Source: UBA6197 sp047638075
GTDB taxonomy: Bacteria > Pseudomonadota > Alphaproteobacteria > Rhodobacterales > Rhodobacteraceae
DNA: 14,900 nucleotides
NCBI RefSeq assembly: GCF_047638075.1
Contig: NZ_JBLJBV010000009.1
Coordinates: 1 to 14,900 of the forward strand
Direction: 5' to 3'
Position numbers and translations under genes: made by a program. The notes beneath the pieces are model-generated. The model saw only the letters and a program-made list of their open reading frames with translations. It had not been told where the DNA came from and made no database searches. Below are positions 1-6,882 of the stretch, in pieces (within the stretch, counting starts at the first letter, position 1; the number at the start of each line of letters is the position of its first letter).

Positions 1-737
1 CCTGGACCAAGAAGAACGTCCATCCGGGCAAGATCGTTTCCACCTCGCAAGAGGTCGAAGTGATGGTTCTGGAAATCGACACCGCCAAGCGCCGCGTGTC
101 GCTGGGTCTGAAGCAGACCATGCGCAACCCGTGGGAAGTGTTCGCCGAGGCCAACCCGGTTGGCACCGTCATCGAAGGCGAAGTCAAGAACATCACCGAA
201 TTCGGTCTGTTCGTCGGCCTCGACAACGACATCGACGGCATGGTTCACCTGTCGGATCTCAGCTGGGATCAGCGCGGCGAAGACGCAATCCAGAACTACC
301 GCAAGGGCGACGTGGTGAAAGCCGCCGTCACCGAAGTGGACGTGGAAAAAGAGCGTATTTCGCTGTCCATCAAGAGTCTGGATGCCGACACGTTCTCGGA
401 TGCGGTTGACGGCGTGAAGCGTGGCTCGATCATCACTGTCGAGGTGACGGCGATCGAGGAAGGTGGAATCGAGTGCGATTACAACGGCATGAAGTCGTTC
501 ATTCGCCGCTCGGATCTGTCGCGCGACCGTGCCGACCAGCGCCCCGAGCGTTTCCAGGTGGGCGACAAGGTTGATGTGCGCGTGACCAACGTGGACAGCA
601 AAACCCGCCGTCTGGGCGTCTCGATCAAGGCGCGTGAGATCGCCGAAGAGAAAGAAGCCGTGGAACAGTATGGTTCGTCGGATTCGGGTGCGTCCTTGGG
701 CGACATTCTGGGCGCGGCCCTGAAGGGCGACAAATAA
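1..737 (+). CDS. rpsA: 30S ribosomal protein S1, C-terminal part (5' end outside the window)
   Basis: The reading frame is open from position 3, so the gene begins before the window; 244 codons and a TAA stop are visible. S1 binds mRNA on the 30S subunit through repeated S1 (OB-fold) domains. The window enters at the end of one S1 repeat (VSLGLKQ). A full repeat follows from about nt 153, with the typical GEVKNITEFGLFVGL and IDGMVHLSDLSWD motifs. A last, more divergent repeat starts near nt 414 (EGGIECDYNGMKSFIRRSDLS and RRLGVSIKAREI). The tail (GASLGDILGAALKGDK) is typical of alphaproteobacterial S1. A strong hairpin terminator follows 23 bases after the stop. Identification is secure; only the full length cannot be judged. 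Confidence 0.96.
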   Translation, partial: WTKKNVHPGKIVSTSQEVEVMVLEIDTAKRRVSLGLKQTMRNPWEVFAEANPVGTVIEGEVKNITEFGLFVGLDNDIDGMVHLSDLSWDQRGEDAIQNYRKGDVVKAAVTEVDVEKERISLSIKSLDADTFSDAVDGVKRGSIITVEVTAIEEGGIECDYNGMKSFIRRSDLSRDRADQRPERFQVGDKVDVRVTNVDSKTRRLGVSIKAREIAEEKEAVEQYGSSDSGASLGDILGAALKGDK

Positions 738-760
738 GCCGAAAGGTTTATGAAAATTGC

Positions 761-790
761 AACGGCCCCGCCCTTTCGGCGGGGCCGTTT
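761..790 (+). terminator. Intrinsic terminator of rpsA
   Basis: A perfect 12-bp GC-rich stem (761-772 with 778-789) closes a 5-base CTTTC loop and ends in a short T run. It lies just after the rpsA stop and before the ihfB promoter, so it separates the two transcripts. Confidence 0.9.
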
Positions 791-921
791 GCATTGGGCG
801 ATTCGGCTTTGGGGCGGGGTTTTGCCGCGCTTGTGGCCATGCTGCAGTGCAAAAGGTGCCCCTGGGAAGGGCAGTTTTGGCCGAAGGGTTAAAATTCTGC
901 GCCTTTCCAAGCCTTTGCTGT

Positions 922-950
922 TTGTCCGTGGGGGAAAATCCGCCTATAGT
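922..950 (+). promoter_or_regulatory. Putative sigma70-type promoter for ihfB-lapA-trpF-trpB
   Basis: TTGTCC (922-927) and TATAGT (945-950) are separated by exactly 17 bases. They lie about 57 bases before the ihfB start and downstream of the rpsA terminator. The rest of the 791-1006 gap shows nothing else convincing. The call rests on motif and position only. Confidence 0.55.
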
Positions 951-1006
951 CGGGAAAAGAATTGCACCCGGGCTCTGGTATCCTGGGGTCCTTGGGGGGG
1001 ATGCGC

Positions 1007-1294
1007 ATGATCCGGTCTGAACTGATTACAAAAGTTTCCGAAGAAAACCCGCACCTGTTTCAACGCGACGTCGAAAAAATCGTGAATACGATATTCGACG
1101 AGATAGTAGAGGCGATGGCGCGCGGCGACAGGGTAGAGTTGCGCGGCTTTGGCGCGTTCTCGGTGAAAAAGCGCGACGCGCGTGTGGGGCGCAATCCGCG
1201 CACCGGAACCTCGGTTGAGGTTGATGAAAAACATGTGCCGTTTTTCAAAACCGGAAAACTGCTGCGCGATCGGCTGAATGAGGGCAATAACTGA
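1007..1294 (+). CDS. ihfB: Integration host factor subunit beta
   Basis: 95 aa, the normal length for IHF-beta. IHF is an alpha/beta heterodimer that bends DNA sharply at specific sites and acts in nucleoid structure, replication, recombination and transcription. The sequence shows the helical N-terminal half (MIRSEL, then NPHLFQRDVEKIVNTIF), the conserved GFGAF at residues 47-51, and the DNA-binding beta arm GRNPRTG with the intercalating proline at P64. It ends HVPFFKTGKLLRDRLN. I chose the second of two close ATGs (1007, not 1001) because family members begin MIRSEL and a G-rich ribosome-binding stretch (994-1000) is then 6 bases away. It is first in a run of same-strand genes; the next start is one base after its stop. 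Confidence 0.95.
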   Translation: MIRSELITKVSEENPHLFQRDVEKIVNTIFDEIVEAMARGDRVELRGFGAFSVKKRDARVGRNPRTGTSVEVDEKHVPFFKTGKLLRDRLNEGNN

Positions 1295-1295
1295 T

Positions 1296-1658
1296 ATGTT
1301 TCGCGCATTGCGCACGGCTTTTCTGGCCGTTTTGGCCCTTGTCCTGATCGCGCTGGCGCTTGCCAACCGCGAAACGGTCACGTTGCGAATATTGCCGCCA
1401 GAGGCTGGCGATTTTCTGGGTTTCAGCTGGTCGGTTCACCTGCCGCTATTTCTGGTCATCTTCGCGGGCATCGTATTGGGCCTGCTGATTGGTTTTGTCT
1501 GGGAATGGATGCGCGAATACCGCATCCGCACCACCGCAACCCGGCAAGCACGCGAGGTGACCCGCTTGAAACGCGAGGTGTCGCGTCTGGCAACGCAAAA
1601 GCACGGCCCCAAAGACGAGGTTCTGGCGTTGCTTGAGGAACCGGGCCGCAAACGGTAG
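1296..1658 (+). CDS. LapA-domain (DUF1049) inner-membrane protein
   Basis: 120 aa with the LapA/DUF1049 layout: a first membrane segment at about residues 8-23, then the hallmark ANRETVTLRILP, a second membrane segment at about 49-69, then a basic, probably coiled-coil cytoplasmic stretch (about 75-105). In E. coli LapA works with LapB to control LpxC turnover and so lipopolysaccharide synthesis. In alphaproteobacteria the exact role is less clear, so I leave the symbol open. The ATG at 1296 is one base after the ihfB stop, with AGGG 11 bases upstream. An in-frame ATG at 1278 would overlap ihfB and lacks a better site. Its location between ihfB and trpF is one I recall from Rhodobacteraceae. 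Family assignment is fairly sure, function is not. Confidence 0.85.
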   Translation: MFRALRTAFLAVLALVLIALALANRETVTLRILPPEAGDFLGFSWSVHLPLFLVIFAGIVLGLLIGFVWEWMREYRIRTTATRQAREVTRLKREVSRLATQKHGPKDEVLALLEEPGRKR

Positions 1659-1666
1659 GTCAAGCC

Positions 1667-2308
1667 ATGGCAATTCGCGTTAAAATCTGTGGCCTTACCC
1701 GGCCGGAACATATCGCTGTGGCGACCGATGCGGGCGCGCGGTATCTGGGTTTCGTGTTTTTTCCAAAATCGCCGCGCTGTCTGACAGTTTCCGCGGCGCG
1801 GGAATTGGCGTTGCTGGGGCCGCCGGGGGTGGCCAAAGTGGCGTTGGTGGTTGATGCCGATGACGCGACACTTGACGCTATCTTGCGCGAGGTGCCCATA
1901 GACATGCTACAGCTTCACGGGTCAGAAACCCCCGCCCGCGTGGCCGAAATACGGGCTCGTTTCGGCCTGCCGGTCATGAAGGCTGTGGGGGTGGCTGACG
2001 CCTCCGACCTTGCGATCCTTCCGGCCTATGAGGCGGTAGCCGACCAGATTTTGTTGGACGCCAAGCCTGCAAAAGATGCGGTGTTACCCGGCGGAAATGG
2101 GCTGGCATTCGACTGGCGGCTGATTGCCGGGCGCGCATGGATGAAGCCGTGGATCCTGGCCGGGGGTCTGACGCCGCAAAATGTGGCCGAGGCTGTGCGC
2201 CTGACCGGGGCGCGGCAGGTCGATGTATCGTCTGGGGTGGAAACTGCACCTGGGGTCAAGGACGCAGACCTTATTCGCGCGTTCATCGCCGCCGCGCGGG
2301 GGGAATAA
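1667..2308 (+). CDS. trpF: Phosphoribosylanthranilate isomerase
   Basis: 213 aa, the usual size of monofunctional TrpF. It catalyses the Amadori rearrangement of N-(5'-phosphoribosyl)anthranilate to CdRP in cytosolic tryptophan synthesis. The (beta/alpha)8-barrel motifs are present: KICGLT with general-base Cys8, LGFVFFPKSPR (27-37), LQLHG (81-85), ILLDAK with general-acid Asp131, LAGGLTPQNV (164-173), and the phosphate-binding VDVSSGVE (185-192). It starts 8 bases after the preceding gene. The next ORF begins one base after its TAA. trpB follows after that small ORF, which is consistent with a trpF-trpB transcript. Confidence 0.96.
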   Translation: MAIRVKICGLTRPEHIAVATDAGARYLGFVFFPKSPRCLTVSAARELALLGPPGVAKVALVVDADDATLDAILREVPIDMLQLHGSETPARVAEIRARFGLPVMKAVGVADASDLAILPAYEAVADQILLDAKPAKDAVLPGGNGLAFDWRLIAGRAWMKPWILAGGLTPQNVAEAVRLTGARQVDVSSGVETAPGVKDADLIRAFIAAARGE

Positions 2309-2309
2309 A

Positions 2310-2549
2310 ATGGCAATAGTAATCGCTATTGAGAAAGACGACCGGAACCTTCGGGCGGCGCATCCAACACAGCTTGTATGTAAGTACATAGTTGAAGAGC
2401 ATGATGGTAAGCGCATACTTCAGCTTAACAGCTACGGCTCAGCCGGACGCGACATTCCGGGAAAACTAAGCCAGACTCTTCAGTTCACTGAGGCGTCTGC
2501 TTTTCAGCTTTTTCGCATTCTCCAGGCGGAATTTGGTTTCAAGGACTAG
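2310..2549 (+). CDS. Small unknown protein inserted between trpF and trpB
   Basis: 79 aa, no family identified with confidence. The ATG is one base after the trpF stop, with a G-rich ribosome-binding stretch (2298-2303) 6 bases before it, so translational coupling is likely. The protein has no membrane segment or signal peptide. It is probably a small cytosolic alpha/beta protein: a short basic and acidic N-terminus, LVCKYIVEE and RILQLNSYGS resembling beta strands, then IPGKLSQTLQF and a helical end (SAFQLFRILQAEF). From memory it recalls stand-alone ~75-residue proteins with an IPGK-SQT core, sometimes labelled methionyl-tRNA formyltransferase without good reason; I do not adopt that name. 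I count 117 G+C in 240 bases (49%), and it uses codons such as ATA and GTA, unlike its GC-rich neighbours. This suggests horizontal origin. Its last codons carry the trpB ribosome-binding site (AAGGA, 2541-2545). Confidence 0.75.
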   Translation: MAIVIAIEKDDRNLRAAHPTQLVCKYIVEEHDGKRILQLNSYGSAGRDIPGKLSQTLQFTEASAFQLFRILQAEFGFKD

Positions 2550-2553
2550 AAAC

Positions 2554-3780
2554 ATGGCCGACGATCTTTTCAACAGCTTTATGACCGGCCCGGATGAGCA
2601 GGGCCGCTTTGGCATTTTTGGCGGGCGGTTCGTCTCGGAAACGCTGATGCCGCTGATCCTTGAGCTTGAGGCCTGCTATGAGCATGCCAAGACGGACCCC
2701 AGTTTTTGGGCGCAGATGGACGATCTGTGGAAGCATTATGTTGGTCGCCCCAGCCCGCTATACCATGCCGAGCGTCTGACCGAACATCTGGGCGGTGCGA
2801 AAATCTACCTCAAGCGCGACGAGCTGAACCACACCGGCGCGCACAAGATCAATAACGTTCTGGGCCAGATCCTGCTGGCGATGCGGATGGGCAAGACCCG
2901 GATCATTGCAGAAACCGGTGCCGGTCAGCATGGCGTGGCAACGGCCACGGTCTGCGCGCGGTTCGGGCTGAAATGCGTGGTCTATATGGGCGCGACCGAT
3001 GTGGAGCGGCAGGCGCCGAACGTGTTTCGGATGCGGCTTTTGGGGGCCGAGGTCATTCCCGTCACGTCCGGGCGCGGCACGCTGAAAGACGCGATGAACG
3101 ATGCGCTGCGCGATTGGGTGACGAATGTGCGCGACACGTTCTATTGCATCGGCACGGTCGCAGGCCCGCACCCTTACCCCGCGATGGTGCGCGACTTTCA
3201 GTCGATCATCGGCAAGGAAGTGCGCGAACAGATGATGGAGCGTGAGGGCCGTCTGCCCGACACGCTGATCGCCGCGATTGGTGGCGGATCGAACGCGATG
3301 GGGCTGTTCTTTCCGTTCCTGGATGACGCTTCGGTCCATATCATCGGGGTCGAGGCGGGGGGCAAGGGGGTCAATGCCAAGATGGAGCATTGCGCCAGCC
3401 TGACCGGCGGGCGCCCCGGCGTTCTGCACGGCAACCGCACCTATCTGTTGCAAGACGACGATGGACAGATCCTTGAGGGCCATTCAATTTCGGCGGGCCT
3501 CGACTATCCCGGTATCGGCCCGGAACATGCCTGGCTGCATGATGTGGGCCGCGCCGAATATGTCAGCATCACCGACACAGAGGCGCTGGAGGCGTTTCAG
3601 CTCTGTTGCACGCTAGAAGGGATCATCCCCGCGCTAGAGCCCAGCCATGCGTTGGCGCATGTGCTGAAAATTGCCCCCGACCTGCCCAGTGACCACCTTT
3701 TGGTGATGAACATGTGTGGGCGCGGCGACAAGGACATCTTCACCGTGGCCAAGCATCTTGGCTTTGACATGAAGTTCTGA
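2554..3780 (+). CDS. trpB: Tryptophan synthase beta chain
   Basis: 408 aa, full length for TrpB1. With TrpA it condenses indole and serine to tryptophan using PLP. Visible landmarks are the PLP lysine in HTGAHKIN (K98), the catalytic glutamate in IAETGAGQHG (E120), the phosphate-binding GGGSN loop (243-247) and EGIIPALEPSHALAH (355-369). The C-terminus VMNMCGRGDKDI is typical. The start at 2554 is set by AAGGA at 2541-2545 and by the family N-terminus; an in-frame ATG at 2533 overlaps the upstream ORF. trpA is not in the window. The gene converges with the regulator at 3818, and I see no clear hairpin terminator in the 37-base gap. Confidence 0.97.
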   Translation: MADDLFNSFMTGPDEQGRFGIFGGRFVSETLMPLILELEACYEHAKTDPSFWAQMDDLWKHYVGRPSPLYHAERLTEHLGGAKIYLKRDELNHTGAHKINNVLGQILLAMRMGKTRIIAETGAGQHGVATATVCARFGLKCVVYMGATDVERQAPNVFRMRLLGAEVIPVTSGRGTLKDAMNDALRDWVTNVRDTFYCIGTVAGPHPYPAMVRDFQSIIGKEVREQMMEREGRLPDTLIAAIGGGSNAMGLFFPFLDDASVHIIGVEAGGKGVNAKMEHCASLTGGRPGVLHGNRTYLLQDDDGQILEGHSISAGLDYPGIGPEHAWLHDVGRAEYVSITDTEALEAFQLCCTLEGIIPALEPSHALAHVLKIAPDLPSDHLLVMNMCGRGDKDIFTVAKHLGFDMKF

Positions 3781-3817
3781 GGCGTGTGAGAAGGTTGCCG
3801 ATCTGATTTTGGCCGGC

Positions 3818-4318
3818 TTAGCTTTCGCTATCGTCGCCCAGCAGGTTAAGGGTGCGCCGGTCGACATGATCGGCCAGCTCTGACGGGTCCAGCCGCGCCA
3901 ACCCCGCCGTCCAGCTTGAAAACGCCTCGACCACCTCACAAAGGGCGGCAACGCGGGCGTCGGGGTTGGCGGCCTCTATCGCGTAAAGCCGGTCCAGCAC
4001 CGGGGCCAATTCGCGGCGCTGGCGTTCGGCCATGATCTGGCGGGCGATGGCCCAGGGGTCTGACGGGGCCTGAAAATACTCTTTCCGGTCGCCGGGGGTG
4101 CGGGTCAGGTCAATCAAGCCCCATTGACGCAGCTCTTTCAGCGCGGTCGAAACGTTTGAGCGCGACAGCCCCAACCCCGTGACAAGGTCATCGGCACAAG
4201 GGGGGCTAACCGCACGCCAAATTGCCGCAAAGCACTGACCGGCGGGGCGTGAAAGGCCCATCCGTTGGGCCAGATCGGCAAAAAGATTGCTCAGTTCGGG
4301 CTGTCGTGCCGCACGCAT
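3818..4318 (-). CDS. GbsR/MarR-type winged-helix transcriptional regulator
   Basis: 166 aa. It carries a MarR-like winged helix: DDLVTGLGLSRSNVSTALKEL as helix-turn-helix (about residues 43-63), then a wing (GLIDLTRTPGDRKEYFQ, about 67-83) and helices for dimerisation (WAIARQIMAERQRRELAPVL). This matches the GbsR subgroup (GbsR, OpcR), which in Bacillus represses choline and glycine-betaine genes, but the ligand here is unknown. The ATG at 4318 is chosen because GGAGG lies 5-6 bases upstream on the minus strand; the longer frame upstream lacks such a site. It lies 121 bases downstream of a DgoK-like gene on the same strand. No osmoprotectant genes are nearby, so its targets cannot be inferred. 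Confidence 0.8.
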   Translation of the reverse strand: MRAARQPELSNLFADLAQRMGLSRPAGQCFAAIWRAVSPPCADDLVTGLGLSRSNVSTALKELRQWGLIDLTRTPGDRKEYFQAPSDPWAIARQIMAERQRRELAPVLDRLYAIEAANPDARVAALCEVVEAFSSWTAGLARLDPSELADHVDRRTLNLLGDDSES

Positions 4319-4439
4319 CGGGTCCTCCACGGGTGATCTTGAGGGTTCTATCATCCCCAAACGGCATTGTCGCGTGCCAGTTCGGCGCGGGTTTGCCGAT
4401 CGTTGGTGCTTGGTGCCGCTCAGCAGGGGTTTTGGCCTA

Positions 4440-5261
4440 TCACCGCTGAAGGCTTTCAGCGGCGGCGGCAAATCCGGCCAGTAGCGCGGGTTCTGCGTGG
4501 CCTGCGGTGGCGTGTACGCTTTGGGCCGCCAGCGCGTGGGTATAAAGTTCTGGCAGCGGGCCATGGCCCAGCACCAGCACGCTTTGGCCCAGCCACCAGG
4601 GCCGCACGGCGGCAAGCTCGGCCCCGATCAGCGCGCCCCAGATGCGGGCCTGTGCCGGGCCGGGGGGCATCTGCCGGGCAGTTGCCAGTATTCGCAGCAG
4701 GTGTTCAGGCCGCGAAAGGCCGTCCGATAAGGCGCTGTCAAACGCCATAAGGTCGATGTCGGCTGGCAGTGCCCCCACAGCGGCGGCCAGTGTGCCTGCT
4801 GCGGTGCTGGCCACGCTGACAACCTCGCCCGCGCTGATATGCGCCCAAAGACCATAGGCGTCGGTCAGGCAGATCACGCCGTCAAACTGTGGCTGGCCGC
4901 GCAGACATCCGGCAAGGCATAGCGCCTGCGCGGCAGTGACGCGATCTTGCGGTTTGGTCTGTGTCAGCCCGCCAACCCGCCAAAAACCCGGCGCTGACGC
5001 CGGGGTAGGGCGGGCGGGCTGCGGTGGGCAGGGCAGGGCGGCGGGTGCGGGTTCTGGCAGCCCGGCTACCAAAATGGGCAGCGGGGCCGTGCCCTCGGGT
5101 CGCCGCCACGGGGCGGCCAGCGTGGCGATGGCGTCAAACGGGTCTTGACCGGGGGCCACCTGCCCAGCGGCTTGCGCAAGGGCTGCCCCTTCGGCGTTGC
5201 CCGCCCAGACGCGCAGATCATTCCCGTCCACCGCTGCGCCGATCCATCGGATGTCGTTCAT
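4440..5261 (-). CDS. Divergent 2-keto-3-deoxygalactonokinase (DgoK)-like protein
   Basis: 273 aa. The C-terminal two thirds follow the DgoK family pattern: FDGVICLTDAYGLWAHISAGEVVS (about 126-149), AFDSALSDGLSRPEHLLR (about 163-180), LIGAELAAVRPWWLGQ (201-216) and VLVLGHGPLPELYTHAL (218-234). DgoK phosphorylates 2-keto-3-deoxygalactonate with ATP in galactonate breakdown. Key motifs are eroded. The N-terminal DWGTxNLRAW is VDGNDLRVW (11-19), the usual PGTHTKW is TDAYGLW (133-139), and the RGEETQ segment is RVTAAQ (107-112). The middle is proline/alanine-rich (about 68-90). The frame is intact, so it may be a non-catalytic relative or a different sugar kinase. No other galactonate genes are near. 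It lies 113 bases behind znuA on the same strand. Confidence 0.75.
   Translation of the reverse strand: MNDIRWIGAAVDGNDLRVWAGNAEGAALAQAAGQVAPGQDPFDAIATLAAPWRRPEGTAPLPILVAGLPEPAPAALPCPPQPARPTPASAPGFWRVGGLTQTKPQDRVTAAQALCLAGCLRGQPQFDGVICLTDAYGLWAHISAGEVVSVASTAAGTLAAAVGALPADIDLMAFDSALSDGLSRPEHLLRILATARQMPPGPAQARIWGALIGAELAAVRPWWLGQSVLVLGHGPLPELYTHALAAQSVHATAGHAEPALLAGFAAAAESLQR
4443..4462 (-). other. Perfect hairpin at the 3' end of the DgoK-like gene
   Basis: CCGCTGAA (4443-4450) pairs with TTCAGCGG (4455-4462) around a 4-base loop and covers the end of the reading frame next to its stop (4440-4442). No T run follows on the minus strand, so it is not a standard terminator. It could be an RNA-stabilising or pausing hairpin between this gene and the downstream regulator. 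Confidence 0.35.
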
Positions 5262-5374
5262 GCTGCCCCCAATGCGGTGCCCGCAGCCTAAGAGTGGCCC
5301 GGGGTGCCTTTGTTCCGGTCAGACCATGATTTCGCCGCGCGATCAAGCCAGCGGGCGACCATCCCGGCGGATGC

Positions 5375-6289
5375 TTAGCCGTCGCCCCGGCTTAGACATT
5401 CGGCCAGCGTCGCCGCCATTTGGCCTAGCAGCCCTTCGTACAGCGCAGGCCCATAAGGCAGCCCGCTGCCCGAGGGATCCAACGCGCCGCCGACGTGCAC
5501 GCCGGTGCCTTCGACCAGAACGGTGACCGGCCGGGGGTCATGGCCAGCCTCGGGAAAGGCGCAAACCACGCCGTTTTGGGCCATGGCGTCGCGCAGCGCT
5601 GTCAGATGTGCCGCGCCGGGTGTTGTCGCATCACCCAGATTGATCGCGCCCGCGATATGCAGCCCAAAGCGGTCCGCAAAATAGCCGTAAGCATCGTGGA
5701 ACACCACGAAAGGCCGGTTGGCCACCGGGGCAAGCAAAGTCGCCGCCTCGGCCTGAGCGGCGTCAATTCGCGCGCGGGCGGCATCGGCGTTCTGGTGGTA
5801 GGTCGCGGCGTGCTCGGGGTCTGCGGCCGCCAGATCCGCTGCGATCAGCCCTACCCACACCTTGGCGTTTTCCGGGTCAAGCCAGGCGTGCGGGTCAGTG
5901 TCGCCATGATCATGGTCGGCGTTGTGGCCATGCTCGTCCACCTCGGCGGCGGTAAAGGGGCGCCGATGCGTTGGTTCGGCCGCCAAAAGGCCCAAGGGCT
6001 TGGCCGTACCGCCAACCCCTGCTACCGCACGGTCAAGCCACGGCGTCATTTCAGGGCCAACCCAGATGACCAGATCCGCCCCTTGCAGCGTTTTGGCCTG
6101 TGACGGGCGCAGCTGATAGCTATGGGCATTGCCGCCCTGTTCCAGCAGCACCGCAGGCATGCCCAGATCGCCCATTACCTGCGCGGTCAGGGATTGGACC
6201 GCCGGAATATCGGTCACTACACGCGGCACATCGGCTACCGAGGGGCAGGCAAGCGTGGTCAGGGCAAGGGTCAGGGCAAGGTTACGCAT
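5375..6289 (-). CDS. znuA: Zinc ABC transporter periplasmic zinc-binding protein
   Basis: 304 aa, cluster A-I (ZnuA/TroA) binding protein. It captures Zn2+ in the periplasm and delivers it to ZnuB. An N-terminal signal peptide is clear (about residues 1-19, cleavage near VAD). Likely zinc ligands are H56 (GGNAHSYQLRPS), H134 (DPHAWLDP) and H198 (VVFHDAYGYFADRF), with a C-terminal acidic residue such as D261 (ALDPSG). Between ligands one and two is a His/Asp-rich loop (EHGHNADHDHGD, 119-130), typical of zinc rather than manganese binders. GGAG precedes the ATG. The signal peptide is encoded partly by a 12-bp tandem repeat (LALTLALT). It is transcribed away from zur, with a Zur palindrome 43 bases upstream of the start. 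Confidence 0.95.
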   Translation of the reverse strand: MRNLALTLALTTLACPSVADVPRVVTDIPAVQSLTAQVMGDLGMPAVLLEQGGNAHSYQLRPSQAKTLQGADLVIWVGPEMTPWLDRAVAGVGGTAKPLGLLAAEPTHRRPFTAAEVDEHGHNADHDHGDTDPHAWLDPENAKVWVGLIAADLAAADPEHAATYHQNADAARARIDAAQAEAATLLAPVANRPFVVFHDAYGYFADRFGLHIAGAINLGDATTPGAAHLTALRDAMAQNGVVCAFPEAGHDPRPVTVLVEGTGVHVGGALDPSGSGLPYGPALYEGLLGQMAATLAECLSRGDG

Positions 6290-6306
6290 CGTCGCTCCGT
6301 GTGATC

Positions 6307-6335
6307 TTGTAACGTCTGGGGGCGTTGTCTATGTT
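6307..6335 (+). promoter_or_regulatory. Putative zur-znuCB promoter overlapping the Zur box
   Basis: TTGTAA (6307-6312) and TATGTT (6330-6335) are 17 bases apart, each matching 4 of 6 consensus positions. The -10 element runs into the Zur palindrome at 6332-6346, so bound Zur would block polymerase. On the opposite strand TTGACC (6352-6347) could serve as the znuA -35, but no good -10 goes with it. Confidence 0.45.
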
Positions 6336-6346
6336 ATGACATAACA
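6332..6346. promoter_or_regulatory. Zur operator (perfect palindrome)
   Basis: TGTTATGACATAACA is a perfect inverted repeat of TGTTATG and CATAACA around a central A. It matches the TGTTAT-N3-ATAACA form known for alphaproteobacterial Zur sites. It sits between divergent znuA and zur, 43 and 30 bases from their starts, and so can control both arms. Confidence 0.88.
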
Positions 6347-6358
6347 GGTCAAGCGAAA

Positions 6359-6377
6359 TGTGATAAGATAACGTTAT
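6359..6377. promoter_or_regulatory. Second, imperfect Zur-like site overlapping the zur start codon
   Basis: The 15 bases at 6359-6373 match the upstream palindrome at 11 of 15 positions (TGTGATAAGATAACG). They run into a separate perfect palindrome ATAACGTTAT (6368-6377) that includes the first two bases of the zur ATG. Centre-to-centre distance to the main box is 27 bases. Binding is inferred only. Confidence 0.45.
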
Positions 6378-6882
6378 GTCGAAAAGCCACCCTCCCCAAC
6401 GCGATGCTGGCCTGGCCTTTGCCCGGCATGACCACGCCCTTTGCGCCGGTGAAACGCTGGCCCGCGCCAAAGCCGTGGCCAAGGCGCGGGGCGCGCGCCT
6501 GACCCCGGTGCGCCACCGCGCGCTTGAGATCTTGCTTGAGGCGCATCGTGCAATGGGCGCTTATGAGGTGCTTGACCGTCTCGCATCCGATGGCTTTGGC
6601 AAACAACCCCCGGTGGCCTACCGCGCGCTTGAATTTCTGGTCGACAACGGGCTTGCCCACCGTATTCGCCGTCTGAATGCCTTTACCGCCTGCATGCATC
6701 CCGATAAGGCGCATGCGCCGGTGTTCCTGATCTGCCGCACCTGCAATACCGTCGCAGAGGCTTGTGCCGCCCCGGTGCGTGATGCCCTGAACCGCGCAGC
6801 GGCCAACCTTGGCTTTACCGTCGAGCGCGCCAACATCGAGGCGCTGGGCCTTTGCCCCGCCTGCCATACGGCCGCGCAATGA
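6376..6882 (+). CDS. zur: Zinc uptake regulator, Fur family
   Basis: 168 aa. This is a Zn2+-sensing repressor. It has the Fur winged helix (about residues 28-95: RLTPVRHRALEILLEAHRAMGAYEVLDRL, then PPVAYRALEFLVDNGLAHRI) and a dimerisation half with metal sites. H95, C106, H108 and H113 are candidate regulatory ligands. The structural zinc pairs are CRTC (C120, C123) and CPAC (C160, C163). PVAYRALEFL in place of the Fur-type TVYRTL fits the Zur branch. The ATG sits inside a palindrome that resembles its own operator. The stop overlaps the znuC start as ATGA, so zur and znuC are translationally coupled and probably autorepressed together. Confidence 0.94.
   Translation: MSKSHPPQRDAGLAFARHDHALCAGETLARAKAVAKARGARLTPVRHRALEILLEAHRAMGAYEVLDRLASDGFGKQPPVAYRALEFLVDNGLAHRIRRLNAFTACMHPDKAHAPVFLICRTCNTVAEACAAPVRDALNRAAANLGFTVERANIEALGLCPACHTAAQ

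Noticed and set aside
750..1020. Two overlapping open frames (750-1010 and 757-1020) between rpsA and ihfB
   Set aside because: They run through the rpsA terminator and the ihfB promoter, have low-complexity translations and end inside ihfB.
2758..3483. Long minus-strand frame (241 codons) opposite trpB
   Set aside because: It is the antisense shadow of a GC-rich conserved gene; the translation resembles no family and has no start signal.
3781..3817. Possible terminator between converging trpB and the regulator
   Set aside because: No stable hairpin with a T run could be found in the 37 bases.
4319..4439. A mobile-element scar or attachment site between the regulator and the DgoK-like gene
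   Set aside because: No terminal inverted repeats, target duplication or integrase remnant is visible; only a local hairpin at the upstream gene's 3' end.
4319..4615. Upstream extension of the GbsR-like regulator to an ATG at 4615
   Set aside because: It overlaps the DgoK-like gene in another frame. The GGAGG before the ATG at 4318 and the normal family length favour the short form.
5495..6103. Plus-strand frame (202 codons) opposite znuA
   Set aside because: Antisense shadow of znuA, which has a signal peptide and all zinc ligands.
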